Source: Caenimonas aquaedulcis | Lineage (GTDB): Bacteria; Pseudomonadota; Gammaproteobacteria; Burkholderiales; Burkholderiaceae_C | Length of the DNA: 64,000 nucleotides | Assembly (NCBI RefSeq): GCF_015831345.1 | Contig: NZ_JADWYS010000001.1 | Coordinates: 4,182,618-4,246,617 of the forward strand | Direction: 5' to 3' | Shown: positions 43,578-52,727 of the stretch, one piece after another | Numbering within the stretch: the first letter of the stretch is position 1 | Layout of the letters: each line of letters opens with the position of its first letter | The notes under the pieces: generated by a model | Seen by the model: only the letters and a program-made list of their open reading frames with translations | The model's database searches: none | What the model was told of the DNA's origin: nothing | Translations under genes and position numbers: made by a program

Positions 43578-45947
43578 ATGAGCGACTACCACGGCACCGC
43601 GGGCGACGACACGATCAACGAATCGGCCCTCGGCTTCACCGACCACGTCACCATCTACGGCGGCGCGGGCAACGACACCGTCACGCTCGGCTTCGGGAGC
43701 GTGGTGGGCCAGCAGGGCAACGACACCCTCATCGGCACCACGCGCTGGTCCACCGCGGCCTACTGGGATTCGCCCGCACCCGTCACCGTGAATTTCGCGA
43801 CGGGGAAGGTGCTGGACGGCTGGGGGACGACCGACACGCTCGTCGACCTGTGGACGGTGCACCTGGGCAGCGGCAACAACCAGGTGACGGGGTCGGACCA
43901 TGACGAATCCGTCTGGCCCACCGCGCCCGGCAGCAACAGCATCGACCTGGGCGGCGGCACCGACACCGTCACCTACTACGGTGCGAAAGCGTCCGAGGCC
44001 ACGGTCACGTACGACGCGGCCCAGCACGCCTTCACGGTCGTCAAGCATTTCGCGAACGGCGTGACTGGCACCGACGTGCTGCGCAACGTGGAGGCGGTGG
44101 TCTTCCGCGCCACGGACAACAGCGAGGAAGTCCTCGACACGTATCGCTTCACCGGCCCCTTCGGCCCGTACGCGACGGCAGCGATTCCCAGCGGCAACGG
44201 CATCCAGCAGCTGCTGCAGGGCGATTTCAACGGTGACGGCAAAGTGGACATCTGGGTCGCGCGCATCGACGACGCGACGACAGGCGACGTCTACAGCCCC
44301 GCGCAGATCCTGCTGGGGGATGGCGCGGGGCATTTCACGGACGGAACCTCGCAGGTGTTCTCCGGCGTGATTCCCTCGACGCAATACGGCCCGCGCATCG
44401 CGGGCGCCGACTTCAACGCCGACGGGATCACCGATGTCTTCATCCCCGACTTCGGGCCGGACAAGGCGCCCTTCAACGGCGGCCAGAACCGACTGTTCGT
44501 GAGTGCCGGCGGCCACCTCACCGACCAGTCGGCTCAGCTGGGCCAGCGGCTGACGCAGGGCCATGGCGTCTCCATCGGCGACATCGACGGCAACGGCTTC
44601 CCGGACGTGCTGGTCGATGGCCTGAACGATCCGAGCGGCCGCGCGAACGAGGTGATCCTCAGCAACGGCCAGGGCGGCTTCACCACCAACACTTCGCTGT
44701 TTCCCTCCGTCGTGCAGAAGCCGGGCACCTGGGCGGGCGGCAACACCTGGTCCTATGCCGGCGACCTGAACGCCGACGGCATGACGGACATCGTGCTGGG
44801 CACCTGGGAGAACACCGGCGGGCCGACGCGGCTGCTGCTGGCCTCCGCGCCCGGCGTGTTCACCAATGCCGGCGTGCATACCCTGCCGGACACGGGCGTG
44901 AGCGAGCCGACCATCGTCGCGATCTCGCCGATCGATTTGAACGGCGACGGCCTGCGCGACCTCGTGCTGTCCGCCACCAACGGCGGCGAGCGTTCGCAGT
45001 TCTACCAGGTGCCTTACCTGCAGTTCCTGGTGAACCAGGGCGGCGGCAATTTCTCGGACGAGACGGCGCTGCGTTTTGCGCAGGACCCGGCGAACCACGC
45101 GGGCTACTGGTACAAGTTCGTCGAGATCGCGGACGTGAACGGCGACGGCGCCGACGACATCCTGGCGGTGACCAACAACGAGTACGGCGACAGCGCCGAC
45201 CTGCTGATGAACGACGGCAGCGGGCATTTCAGCATCGCGCGCACCTTCCTCGGGCACCGCATCGTGCACGTGATGGACGTGAACGGCGATGCGATCCCCG
45301 AGCTCGTCGCCGCCACGGGAAGCGTGCTCACGGTCTTCCAGAACGACATCTTCACCGGCCGCATCGGCCAGCTCGTGTTCCATCCGGGCGAGCGGCCCGA
45401 GCACATCGCGGGCGGCGCGGGGATCGACACGGCGGTGTATGCGGATGCGGCGACTTCGTACACGCTGTCGCATGCCGGCGCGGCGTGGTCGGTCACGCGC
45501 ACGGGGCTGGATGTCGACACGCTGAACGGCGTCGAGCGGCTGTCCTTCGCGGACCACAAGGTGGCGCTGGACCTGGAGGGACACGCGGGCGTCATCGCGC
45601 GCTATCTCGGCGCGGTCTTCGGCGCCGCGTCGGTGCACGACATGACCTATGCCGGCATCGGCCTGTCGCTGATCGACGGCGGCACGAGCGAGGCGGACCT
45701 GATGCAGCTGGCCCTGGGGGTGCGCTTCACGCCGGGCACGAGCAATTCGCAGTGGGTGTCCGCGGTCTACCAGAACGTGGTGGGCGTCGCGCCGTCGGCG
45801 GGAGAGCTGGCGCACTTCACGGGAATGCTGGACAGCGGCGCGTATTCACGCGTGGAATTGGCGCAGCTGGCGGCGGCGCAGGACGTGAATGCGGCGCACA
45901 TCGAACTCGCTACCCTGGTCGGTGTAACGGGGTTGGCGTACGTCTGA
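43578..45947 (+). CDS. Secreted FG-GAP/VCBS propeller protein with RTX and DUF4214 parts
   Basis: 789 residues, no signal peptide. Residues 6-56 have RTX-like nonapeptides (GTAGDDTINE, YGGAGNDTV). From about residue 213 to 575 seven repeats of the form DxNxDGxxD follow: GDFNGDGKVDIWVA, ADFNADGITDVFIP, GDIDGNGFPDVLVD, GDLNADGMTDIVLG, IDLNGDGLRDLVLS, ADVNGDGADDILAV and MDVNGDAIPELVAA, each a calcium loop of an FG-GAP blade, so a seven-blade beta-propeller is likely. The last 110 residues match the DUF4214 style (YLGAVFGAASVHDMTYAGIG ... AVYQNVVGVAPSAGELAHF). Type I secretion is inferred. No T1SS is adjacent. Confidence 0.8.
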   Translation: MSDYHGTAGDDTINESALGFTDHVTIYGGAGNDTVTLGFGSVVGQQGNDTLIGTTRWSTAAYWDSPAPVTVNFATGKVLDGWGTTDTLVDLWTVHLGSGNNQVTGSDHDESVWPTAPGSNSIDLGGGTDTVTYYGAKASEATVTYDAAQHAFTVVKHFANGVTGTDVLRNVEAVVFRATDNSEEVLDTYRFTGPFGPYATAAIPSGNGIQQLLQGDFNGDGKVDIWVARIDDATTGDVYSPAQILLGDGAGHFTDGTSQVFSGVIPSTQYGPRIAGADFNADGITDVFIPDFGPDKAPFNGGQNRLFVSAGGHLTDQSAQLGQRLTQGHGVSIGDIDGNGFPDVLVDGLNDPSGRANEVILSNGQGGFTTNTSLFPSVVQKPGTWAGGNTWSYAGDLNADGMTDIVLGTWENTGGPTRLLLASAPGVFTNAGVHTLPDTGVSEPTIVAISPIDLNGDGLRDLVLSATNGGERSQFYQVPYLQFLVNQGGGNFSDETALRFAQDPANHAGYWYKFVEIADVNGDGADDILAVTNNEYGDSADLLMNDGSGHFSIARTFLGHRIVHVMDVNGDAIPELVAATGSVLTVFQNDIFTGRIGQLVFHPGERPEHIAGGAGIDTAVYADAATSYTLSHAGAAWSVTRTGLDVDTLNGVERLSFADHKVALDLEGHAGVIARYLGAVFGAASVHDMTYAGIGLSLIDGGTSEADLMQLALGVRFTPGTSNSQWVSAVYQNVVGVAPSAGELAHFTGMLDSGAYSRVELAQLAAAQDVNAAHIELATLVGVTGLAYV

Positions 45948-45951
45948 CAGA

Positions 45952-46632
45952 TCATTCGCCGCGCGCCAAGGGTTCCTCGAAGTTCGCCAGCAACCGAACC
46001 CGCCCGGCCCGCACGTGCTTCTCCGCAGCGGCCTTCGCGCGTGACTGGTTGGACGCGGCGATCGCCTCGTAGATCGCCCGGTGCTCCACGTTGGAGCGGC
46101 GCATGTTGCCCGGCACGTTGAAGTACTTGCGCCGCACCAGGTGCAGCTCCTTCACGTAGTCGTCGTACGCCTGCTGCGCGCGCTGGTTGTTCGAGAGTTC
46201 CAGAATCAACTCGTGGAATTGGAGGTTCAGCTCGTAGTACTTCGAGCCGTCGTCCGCGTCGCACGCCTTGTCCATCGCGGTGAGCAGGCGCTCGAACTTG
46301 CGCGCATGCTCCTCGTTGAAGTGCTCGCACGCGCGCTCGGCCGCATAGCCGAACACGAGGGCCCGCAGCTCGTACACCTCCAGCATCTCGCGCAGCGACA
46401 GCTGCCGCACGTAGACGCCGCGATTGGGCACGGCGTTCACGATGCCCAGGCCCGCCAGCACCTTGATCGCCTCGCGGATCGGCCCGCGGCTGGTGCCCAT
46501 GCGCAGGGCCAGCGCGGCCTCGTTCAGGCGCTCGCCGGGCTTGAACTCGCCCGCGTAGATGAGCTGCTTGAGTTCGGCGACGATGGCCTGCGACAGGCCG
46601 GCGCCGCGGACGGTGGAGGGCGAGGTGGGCAT
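45952..46632 (-). CDS. GntR-family regulator with FCD domain
   Basis: 226 residues. Winged helix at about residues 10-78 (IVAELKQLIYAGEFKPGERL, LNEAALALRMGTSRGPIREAIKVLAGLGIV, NRGVYVRQL) and an all-helical FCD effector domain with a metal/carboxylate pocket (YYELNLQFHELILELS, EHRAIYEAIAA). Last gene of the five-gene operon starting at 50656, 35 bases after the Bug gene. It probably represses that operon through the twin operators at 50693-50727. Confidence 0.9.
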   Translation of the reverse strand: MPTSPSTVRGAGLSQAIVAELKQLIYAGEFKPGERLNEAALALRMGTSRGPIREAIKVLAGLGIVNAVPNRGVYVRQLSLREMLEVYELRALVFGYAAERACEHFNEEHARKFERLLTAMDKACDADDGSKYYELNLQFHELILELSNNQRAQQAYDDYVKELHLVRRKYFNVPGNMRRSNVEHRAIYEAIAASNQSRAKAAAEKHVRAGRVRLLANFEEPLARGE

Positions 46633-46667
46633 GGCTACATCGTACCGTCAGGCGGGCTCCTGGGACA

Positions 46668-47639
46668 TCACTCGACCTTGACCTTGGCGCTCTTGACGAG
46701 GTTCACCCAGAACTTGCCGTCCTCGACGAGGAAACTGTTGAATGCGTCGGGCGAGGCCGAGAGCGAGACTTCCGTCCCGTCGCGCGCCAGCGCCGCCTTC
46801 ACCGAGGCCTGCTGCATGGCGGTGGTCGTCGCGTCGAACACCTTCTTGACGATCGCGGGCGGCGTCCCGGCGGGCAGGAACATGCCGTACCAGAACTCCA
46901 GGTTGTATTCGGGCAGGCCCGCTTCCTTCATGCCGGGGATGCCGGGGACGAGCGGCGAGCGCTCGCGCGTACTCACGGCCAGGGCCAGCAGGCGGCCGCC
47001 GTTCGAGGCTTGCGGCAGCACCGAGGGCGCTGTGCCGAAGGTGAGCTGCGTGTCGTTGGCCATCACCGACTGGATCGCGAGCGCGCCGCCCTTGTAGGGC
47101 ACGTGCGTCATCTGCGCGCCCGTGATCTGCTGGAACAGCGCCGCGCCCAGGTGCGGCGCCGAACCGTTGCCCGATGTCGAGTAATTGAGCTTGTCCGGGT
47201 TCTTCTTCGCGGCGGCGATCAGGTCGGGCACGGACTTGATGCCGGTAGCGGGATTGACGGCCAGCACCAGCGGCGAGGTCGTCATCTTCGTCACGGGCAG
47301 CAGGTCGCCCGGCTTGTATTGCAGCGCCGGGTTGAGCGCGGGGTTCACCGAGATGCTGCTGGGGCTCGCGATCAGCAGCGTGTAGCCGTCGGCGGGCGAC
47401 TTGGCGACGATGTCCGCCGCGATGCTCGAGCCGTTGCCCGGCTTGTTGTCCACCACCACGGTCTGGCCCAGCGCCTTGCCGAGCGCGTCGCTCATCGAGC
47501 GTGCCACGATGTCCGCGGCGCCGCCGGGCGCGAAGCCGATCACGAGGCGGATCGGCTTGCTGGGATAGGCGGCTTGCGACCACGCACCGCATGCTGTGGC
47601 GGCCAGCGTCAGCGCCAGGGCGTACTTCATCGACTTCAT
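46668..47639 (-). CDS. Bug-family solute receptor of the CoA operon
   Basis: 323 residues. Signal peptide MKSMKYALALTLAATACGAWSQ, then YPSKPIRLVIGFAPGGAADIVAR and VVVDNKPGNGSS as in the family. AAGGAGACGAGAAC precedes the ATG. Fourth gene of the operon CaiB-crotonase-oxidoreductase-Bug-GntR. Its ligand is presumably the acid that the first three enzymes activate and degrade. Confidence 0.92.
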   Translation of the reverse strand: MKSMKYALALTLAATACGAWSQAAYPSKPIRLVIGFAPGGAADIVARSMSDALGKALGQTVVVDNKPGNGSSIAADIVAKSPADGYTLLIASPSSISVNPALNPALQYKPGDLLPVTKMTTSPLVLAVNPATGIKSVPDLIAAAKKNPDKLNYSTSGNGSAPHLGAALFQQITGAQMTHVPYKGGALAIQSVMANDTQLTFGTAPSVLPQASNGGRLLALAVSTRERSPLVPGIPGMKEAGLPEYNLEFWYGMFLPAGTPPAIVKKVFDATTTAMQQASVKAALARDGTEVSLSASPDAFNSFLVEDGKFWVNLVKSAKVKVE

Positions 47640-47665
47640 GTTCTCGTCTCCTTGTGTTCTGTACT

Positions 47666-48643
47666 TCAGGGCATGCGCAGGACGATCTTGCCCACGTGCC
47701 CGCCCGATTCCATCAATGCCTTGCCCTGCGCGAGCTGCGAAAAGTCCAGCACCTGGTCGATCTGCGGCTTGATGCGTCCCGACGCGAAATGCGGCATCAC
47801 TTCGGCCGCGAAGCGCGGCACGGCCGCGGCCTTCTGCGCCTTGCTGCGCAACTTGTTGGACACGCCGAAGAGCGTGAGCCGCTTCGCATGCAGGGCTTCC
47901 AGGTCGATGTCGGCATGCAGCACGCCATCGACATAGCCGACGGTCGCGAGGCGCGCCTCGAAGGCGGCGACACGGACGTTCTCCGCGAAGACCGATCCGC
48001 CCACGGTGTTCACGACCACATCGGCGCCGTGCTGCGCCGTCGCTTCCATGACGGCGGGGCCGAAATCCGGGCCGCGCGTGCACAGGCCGAGGTCCAGGCC
48101 CAGGGGGCGGAGCAGGTCCAGTTTCTTCTGCGAGCCCGAGGTGCCGATCACCTTCGCGCCCAGCGCCTTGCCCAGTTGCAGGCAGGCGACGCCGACGCCC
48201 GAGGACACGCCGTTGATCAGCAGCCACTCGCCCGGCTTCAGCCGGCCGTGCAGCACCAGCATGTCGAAAGTCACGTGGAAGGTGAGCGGGATGCTCGCGG
48301 CCTCCTCGAAGGACAGGTTCGCTGGGATGGCCATCGCCTCGGCCACGTCGAGCAGGGCGTATTCGGAGAAAGCGCCGTTGCACCGGCCCATGACCTTGTC
48401 GCCCGTCCTGAATCCCGTCACGCCTTCGCCGAGCCCCGCGACCTCGCCGGCGCATTCGCCGCCGATGGCCTTCCAGCTGCCGGGCTTGCCGTGCAGGCCG
48501 TGGCCCACGATGAACTCGCCGCGGTTGAGCGACGCGGCGCGCACGCGAACCAGCAGCTGCCCGGCGCCGGGTTGGGGCGTGGGCGTGTCGCGCAGTTCGA
48601 GCACGGTGTCCGTGTCGGTCATCTGCATCCAGTAGGACTGCAT
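47666..48643 (-). CDS. Quinone oxidoreductase-like MDR protein
   Basis: 325 residues of the medium-chain dehydrogenase/reductase superfamily, zinc-independent branch: the N-terminus has LVRVRAASLNRGEFIVGHG in place of zinc ligands, and the nucleotide fold shows LLINGVSSGVGVACLQLGKALG (Rossmann glycine pattern AxxGxGxxA-like) followed by VIGTSGSQKK, favouring NADPH. Reactions of relatives include quinone reduction and enoyl-thioester reduction; in a CoA operon the latter is attractive. Third gene of the operon, 13 bases after the crotonase gene. Confidence 0.86.
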   Translation of the reverse strand: MQSYWMQMTDTDTVLELRDTPTPQPGAGQLLVRVRAASLNRGEFIVGHGLHGKPGSWKAIGGECAGEVAGLGEGVTGFRTGDKVMGRCNGAFSEYALLDVAEAMAIPANLSFEEAASIPLTFHVTFDMLVLHGRLKPGEWLLINGVSSGVGVACLQLGKALGAKVIGTSGSQKKLDLLRPLGLDLGLCTRGPDFGPAVMEATAQHGADVVVNTVGGSVFAENVRVAAFEARLATVGYVDGVLHADIDLEALHAKRLTLFGVSNKLRSKAQKAAAVPRFAAEVMPHFASGRIKPQIDQVLDFSQLAQGKALMESGGHVGKIVLRMP

Positions 48644-48656
48644 CGGGTGATTCCTT

Positions 48657-49466
48657 TCAGCGGCCGGTGAAGACCGGCTTGCGTTTTTCCATGAAGGCCG
48701 TGCGGCCCTCGGTGTAGTCGGCGCTTTCGAAGCAGCCGCGGATGAGCGAGGTGCACAGTGCCATGTCGAGATCGGTCGAGGGTTTGAGGATCTCGCGCGT
48801 GATCGCCTTGCCGGCCATCACGGTGAGCGGCGCGTTGTCCGCCATCGCGGTGGTGTATTCCGCGAGCAGGCTCTCGAGCCCGTCGGGCGCGGCGACACGG
48901 GTGACCAGCCCCATCGTCTTGGCTTCGACCGCATCGATGCGGCGGGCGGAGAAGAACAGGTCCTTGGCGGCGCCGGGGCCGACGAGGTCGACGAGGTTCT
49001 TCATCGCGGAGTAGCGGTAGCCCAGGCCCAGGCGCGCGGCGGGGATCGCGAACACCGAATCGGTCGAAGCGATGCGGATGTCGCACGCGATCGCCACGTT
49101 CACGCCGCCGCCGATGCAGTAGCCGCGGATGCAGGCGAGCGTCGGCTTGGGGAAATCGAAGATGCCCGTGAGCGTCAGCTCGGCCATGGCCTCGTAGCGC
49201 GCGACGGCTTCCTTCGCAGCGCGCATGTCCTCGAACTGCGAGATGTCCGCGCCGGACACGAAGGCCTTCTCGCCCGCACCGGAGAACACGACCAGCCGCA
49301 CGCGGTCGTCGTCTCTGGCCAGCGCCAGCAGCGGGGGCACGGCCTCCCACATGTCGACCGACAGCGCGTTGTGCTTGGCCGGGTTGTTGAAGCGGATGTG
49401 CAGCGTGCTGCCGGCCAGCCAGGTCTGCACGCGTTCGGTGATGGATTGGTATTCGGGATGCGTCAT
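48657..49466 (-). CDS. Crotonase-fold (enoyl-CoA hydratase family) protein without hydratase glutamates
   Basis: 269 residues. Oxyanion-hole region SGADISQFEDM and CIGGGVNVAIACDIRIAST are conserved, so it should bind an acyl-CoA thioester. But in the place of the two hydratase glutamates (GGGCELAM and PEILLGT in mitochondrial hydratase) it has GGGVNVAI and PAARLGL, so ordinary hydration is unlikely; isomerase, hydrolase or decarboxylase chemistry is possible. Its ATG overlaps the stop of the CoA-transferase gene in TGATG, so translation is coupled. Start at 49466. Confidence 0.85.
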   Translation of the reverse strand: MTHPEYQSITERVQTWLAGSTLHIRFNNPAKHNALSVDMWEAVPPLLALARDDDRVRLVVFSGAGEKAFVSGADISQFEDMRAAKEAVARYEAMAELTLTGIFDFPKPTLACIRGYCIGGGVNVAIACDIRIASTDSVFAIPAARLGLGYRYSAMKNLVDLVGPGAAKDLFFSARRIDAVEAKTMGLVTRVAAPDGLESLLAEYTTAMADNAPLTVMAGKAITREILKPSTDLDMALCTSLIRGCFESADYTEGRTAFMEKRKPVFTGR

Positions 49467-50656
49467 CAATAGACTCCGGTGGCTTTCATTCGTGCGAGGT
49501 CGGTGTCGGCGATGCCGAGCTCGCGCAGGATCTCTTCGGTGTGCTCGCCGCGCCGCGGTGCCGCGCGCGCGATGGTGCTCGGCGTGCGCTCCAGCTGCAC
49601 CGGCTGGCCCACGAGCTTTTGCGGGCCCATGCGCGCGGACACGACTTCCTTCACCATGCCGAGGTGCGCGATCTGCGGCTCCGCGAACACCTCGCGCATG
49701 TCGCTGATGAGGCCGCACGCGACGCCGCCCTCGTTGAATTGCGTGATCCAGTGGCTGCGGTCCTGCGCGGCAAGGCGTTCGTTGATCTGCGCGTTGAGCG
49801 AGTCGCGGTTGACGTCGCGCGATGCCTTGTCGTGGTAGCGCGGGTCCTCGATCCACTCCGGCGCGCCCAGGATGTTGCAGAAGCGCTCCCAGATCTTGGA
49901 GCCGAACACGGCGATGTTCAAGTAGCCGTCGCGCGCCTTGTACACGCCCGTGGGGATGCTCGTGGGGTGGAAGTTGCCGGCCTGCGTCGCGACTTCGCCG
50001 TCGATGAGGAAGCGCGACGTCTGGAAGTCCATCATGTAGACCATCGCCTCGAGCAGCGAGGTGTGCAGCCACTGGCCCTTACCCGAGGATTCGCGCTCCA
50101 GCAGGGCGACCAGGATGCCCTGCGCCGCGAAGATGCCCGCGCACAGGTCGGCGATCGGGATGCCGACGCGCATCGGCCCTTCGCCGGGAATGCCCGTGAC
50201 GGACATCAGCCCGCCCATGCCTTGCGCGATCTGGTCGAAGCCCGGGCGCGTCGCGAGCGGGCCGCTCTGGCCGAAGCCGGAGATGCTCGCGTACACGAGC
50301 TTCGGGTTGTCCTTCGCGAGCGATTCGTAGTCGATGCCCAGGCGGAACTTCACGTCGGGGCGGAAGTTCTCCACCACGACGTCGGCGCCCGCGATCAGGC
50401 GCTTGAGCGTGGCGATGCCTTCCGGCTCCTTCAGGTTGAGCGTGATCGAGCGCTTGTTGCGGTGCGTGTACTGGTAGTCCGAGCCGTCCTGGCCGCCGAG
50501 CGTGTCGTCGCCGCGCATGTGCTCGGGCATCTGCACCTGGATGACGTCGGCGCCCCAGTCGGCGAGCTGGCGGCAGCAGGTGGGGCCGGCGCGCACCTGC
50601 GTGAGGTCGATGACGCGAAAGCGCGCGAGCGCGGAAGAGGCGGGCTGGTGGGGCAT
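49466..50656 (-). CDS. CaiB/BaiF (class III) CoA transferase, first gene of the operon
   Basis: 396 residues. It moves CoA between acyl groups through enzyme anhydrides at an aspartate. Family features: RFRVIDLTQVRAGPTCCRQLADWGADVI, RNKRSITLNLKEPEG, VYASISGFGQSGPLATRPGFD and the aspartate in VGIPIADLCAGIFAAQGIL. Start at 50656 (MPHQPASSALARF); the long upstream frame crosses the operator region and is rejected. Operon partners suggest it activates a carboxylic acid that the Bug protein imports. Confidence 0.92.
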   Translation of the reverse strand: MPHQPASSALARFRVIDLTQVRAGPTCCRQLADWGADVIQVQMPEHMRGDDTLGGQDGSDYQYTHRNKRSITLNLKEPEGIATLKRLIAGADVVVENFRPDVKFRLGIDYESLAKDNPKLVYASISGFGQSGPLATRPGFDQIAQGMGGLMSVTGIPGEGPMRVGIPIADLCAGIFAAQGILVALLERESSGKGQWLHTSLLEAMVYMMDFQTSRFLIDGEVATQAGNFHPTSIPTGVYKARDGYLNIAVFGSKIWERFCNILGAPEWIEDPRYHDKASRDVNRDSLNAQINERLAAQDRSHWITQFNEGGVACGLISDMREVFAEPQIAHLGMVKEVVSARMGPQKLVGQPVQLERTPSTIARAAPRRGEHTEEILRELGIADTDLARMKATGVY

Positions 50657-50692
50657 TCGGCGGGGTCCGGAAACGGTGCAGGGGAGGACGGT

Positions 50693-50727
50693 TAGTGTTA
50701 CCACTACTCGCCAAAGTGTCAACACTT
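50693..50727. promoter_or_regulatory. Twin AGTG-N4-CACT operators, likely for the GntR regulator
   Basis: TAGTG-TTAC-CACTA at 50693-50706 and AAGTG-TCAA-CACTT at 50714-50727 are two perfect inverted repeats of the same form, with centres 21 bases apart, that is two helix turns. They lie 37 to 71 bases before the CoA-transferase start. FCD-type GntR regulators bind short palindromes of this kind, so the operon's own GntR gene is the likely partner (inference). Confidence 0.6.
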
Positions 50728-50763
50728 GCGCTAGGATCTTCAGCATTCTGAAAGGGCGTTGCC

Positions 50764-52714
50764 ATGTCTTGCTCCCACCGGCTCGCCGCGCTGTGCGCGT
50801 CGCTCTTCCTTGCCATCCCCACCCACGCCGAAGTGGTCCGCTTCGAGGTGCTGCAGAGCAGCCCGCGTTCGAGGGCCGAAGCTTCGGCAACGTGGGGCCC
50901 TACGTGAAGATCACGGGCCGCGCGACGATCGCAGTCGATCCTTCGGATCGCCGCAACGCCGTCATCGCCGACATCGACAAGGCGCCGCGCAATGCGCAAG
51001 GGCGGGTCGAGGCCGTCGCCGATGTGGTGCTGCTGCGCCCTGCGGACCCGGCCCGCGCGAACGGCACGCTGCTCGTGGACATCCCCAACCGCGGCACCAA
51101 GCTCGCGCCGCAACTGTTCGACGACGCCGCCAATCCCGCGGCGACGCAGGCCGACAAGCCCGGCGATGCCGGCATCGGCTTCCTGCATTCGCAGGGCTAC
51201 ACATGGCGTGGATCGGCTGGCAGGCGGACATCCCCTCGCAGCCGAACCAGCACGCGCTGCTCGCACCCGTGGTGCCCGGCGTCAGCGGCCCGGCGCGCGA
51301 GGAATTCCTCTACGACCACATGCGCTCGCCGGCGACGTCGACGCTGTCCTGGCCCATCGCGGACCCGTCTTCGCTCTCGGTGACGGTGCGCGCGAAGTGG
51401 GACGCGCCGCGCGAAAAGCCGCCCGGCCTCGCGATCCGCGCGACGGGGCCGAACACGGTGGAGATCACGCGACCGGAGACCGGCTTCGATGCGGGCGCGC
51501 TCTATGAGGTCACCTACATCGCGCGCGACCCGGCGGTGCTCGGCCTGGGCTTCGCCGCGACGCGCGACGTCGTGTCCTTTTTGCGGCACGACCCCACGTC
51601 GGCCAATCCGCTCGCCGCGCGCGGCTACGCACAGCGAGCCATCGGGTTCGGCGTGTCGCAGTCCGGGCGCTTCCTGCGGGACTTCCTCTACCTCGGCTTC
51701 AACGAAGACCTCGCGGGCAAACCGGTGTTCGAAGGCCTGATGCCGCACATCGCGGGCGGCCGGCGCATCGCGTCGAACTACCGTTTCGGGCAGAACGGCC
51801 GAAACGCGCGCCACCCGCAGGACCCGGCTTGGCAGGCGGACCTCTTTCCCTTCACCTACCAGACGCTGCTCGATCCACTGAGCGGCAAGCGCGACGGCCT
51901 GATGGTCCGCTGCCGCGCGACGAACACCTGCCCGCGCGTGATCCAGACCGACAGCGAGCACGAATGGTGGGCGTCGCGCGCGTCGCTGCTGGTGACGGAC
52001 CTGCAGGGCAACCACCTCGACCTGCCCGCCGATGTGCGCGCCTACATGATCGCGGGCTCGCCGCACTTCGCGGCGCCGGGCGACAGGATGAAAACCGTGC
52101 CGACGATGTCGCTGCCGGTCAACCCGATGCACGGGGGCATGCCGATGCGCGCGCTGCTCACCGCGATGCAGGGATGGATCACCACCGGCGCCGAGCCGCC
52201 CGCCAGCCGCGTGCCGATGCGCGCGCACGGCACGCTGGTGGACGCGGCCGACGCGGTACGCCGCGACATCCCGGGGCTGCCCTACACGGCGATCCACACG
52301 GGCGCGAGCTACACCGACCCGACCGTGTTCCCGCCGAAGCTGCTGGGCATGTACCCCGTGTTCGTCCCGCGCGCGGACAACGACGGCATGTCCATCGCGG
52401 GCATCCGCATGCTGCCGCTCGCCGTGCCGCGCGCCACCTACACCGGATGGAATCCGCGCGCGCCGGGCTACGGCGCGGGCACGCTGTTCCCGCTGCAGGG
52501 CGCGGTGATCCCCTTCGCGGCGACGCGCGCCGAGCGGGAAGCCGCGAAGGACCCGCGCCTTTCCATCGCCGAGCGTTATGCGGACAACGCCGCCTATGTG
52601 AATGCGGTGCGTGCGGCCGCCGCGCAGATGGTGGCCGAACGGCTGCTGCTTCCGCAGGATGCGGAGCGCGCGATCGAGGCGGCGCAGCAGGACAGGCTGT
52701 CGCAGCTGCGCTGA
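50764..52714 (+). pseudogene. Alpha/beta hydrolase domain protein, broken by two frameshifts
   Basis: The coding sequence moves through three frames. It begins at ATG 50764 with a signal peptide (MSCSHRLAALCASLFLAIPTHAEVV) and soon needs a one-base shift near 50868 to continue with AFEGRSFGNVGPYVKITG. A second shift near 51200 is needed between FLHSQGYT and MAWIGWQADIPSQP. Both shifts fit the loss of one base. From 51203 the frame is open to 52714, with FGVSQSGRFLRDFLY (nucleophile Ser) and QTDSEHEWWASRAS. The intact family protein would have about 650 residues; it is a periplasmic hydrolase of unknown substrate. Sequencing error is possible. Confidence 0.75.
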
Positions 52715-52727
52715 GGCTGCTTCGCGG

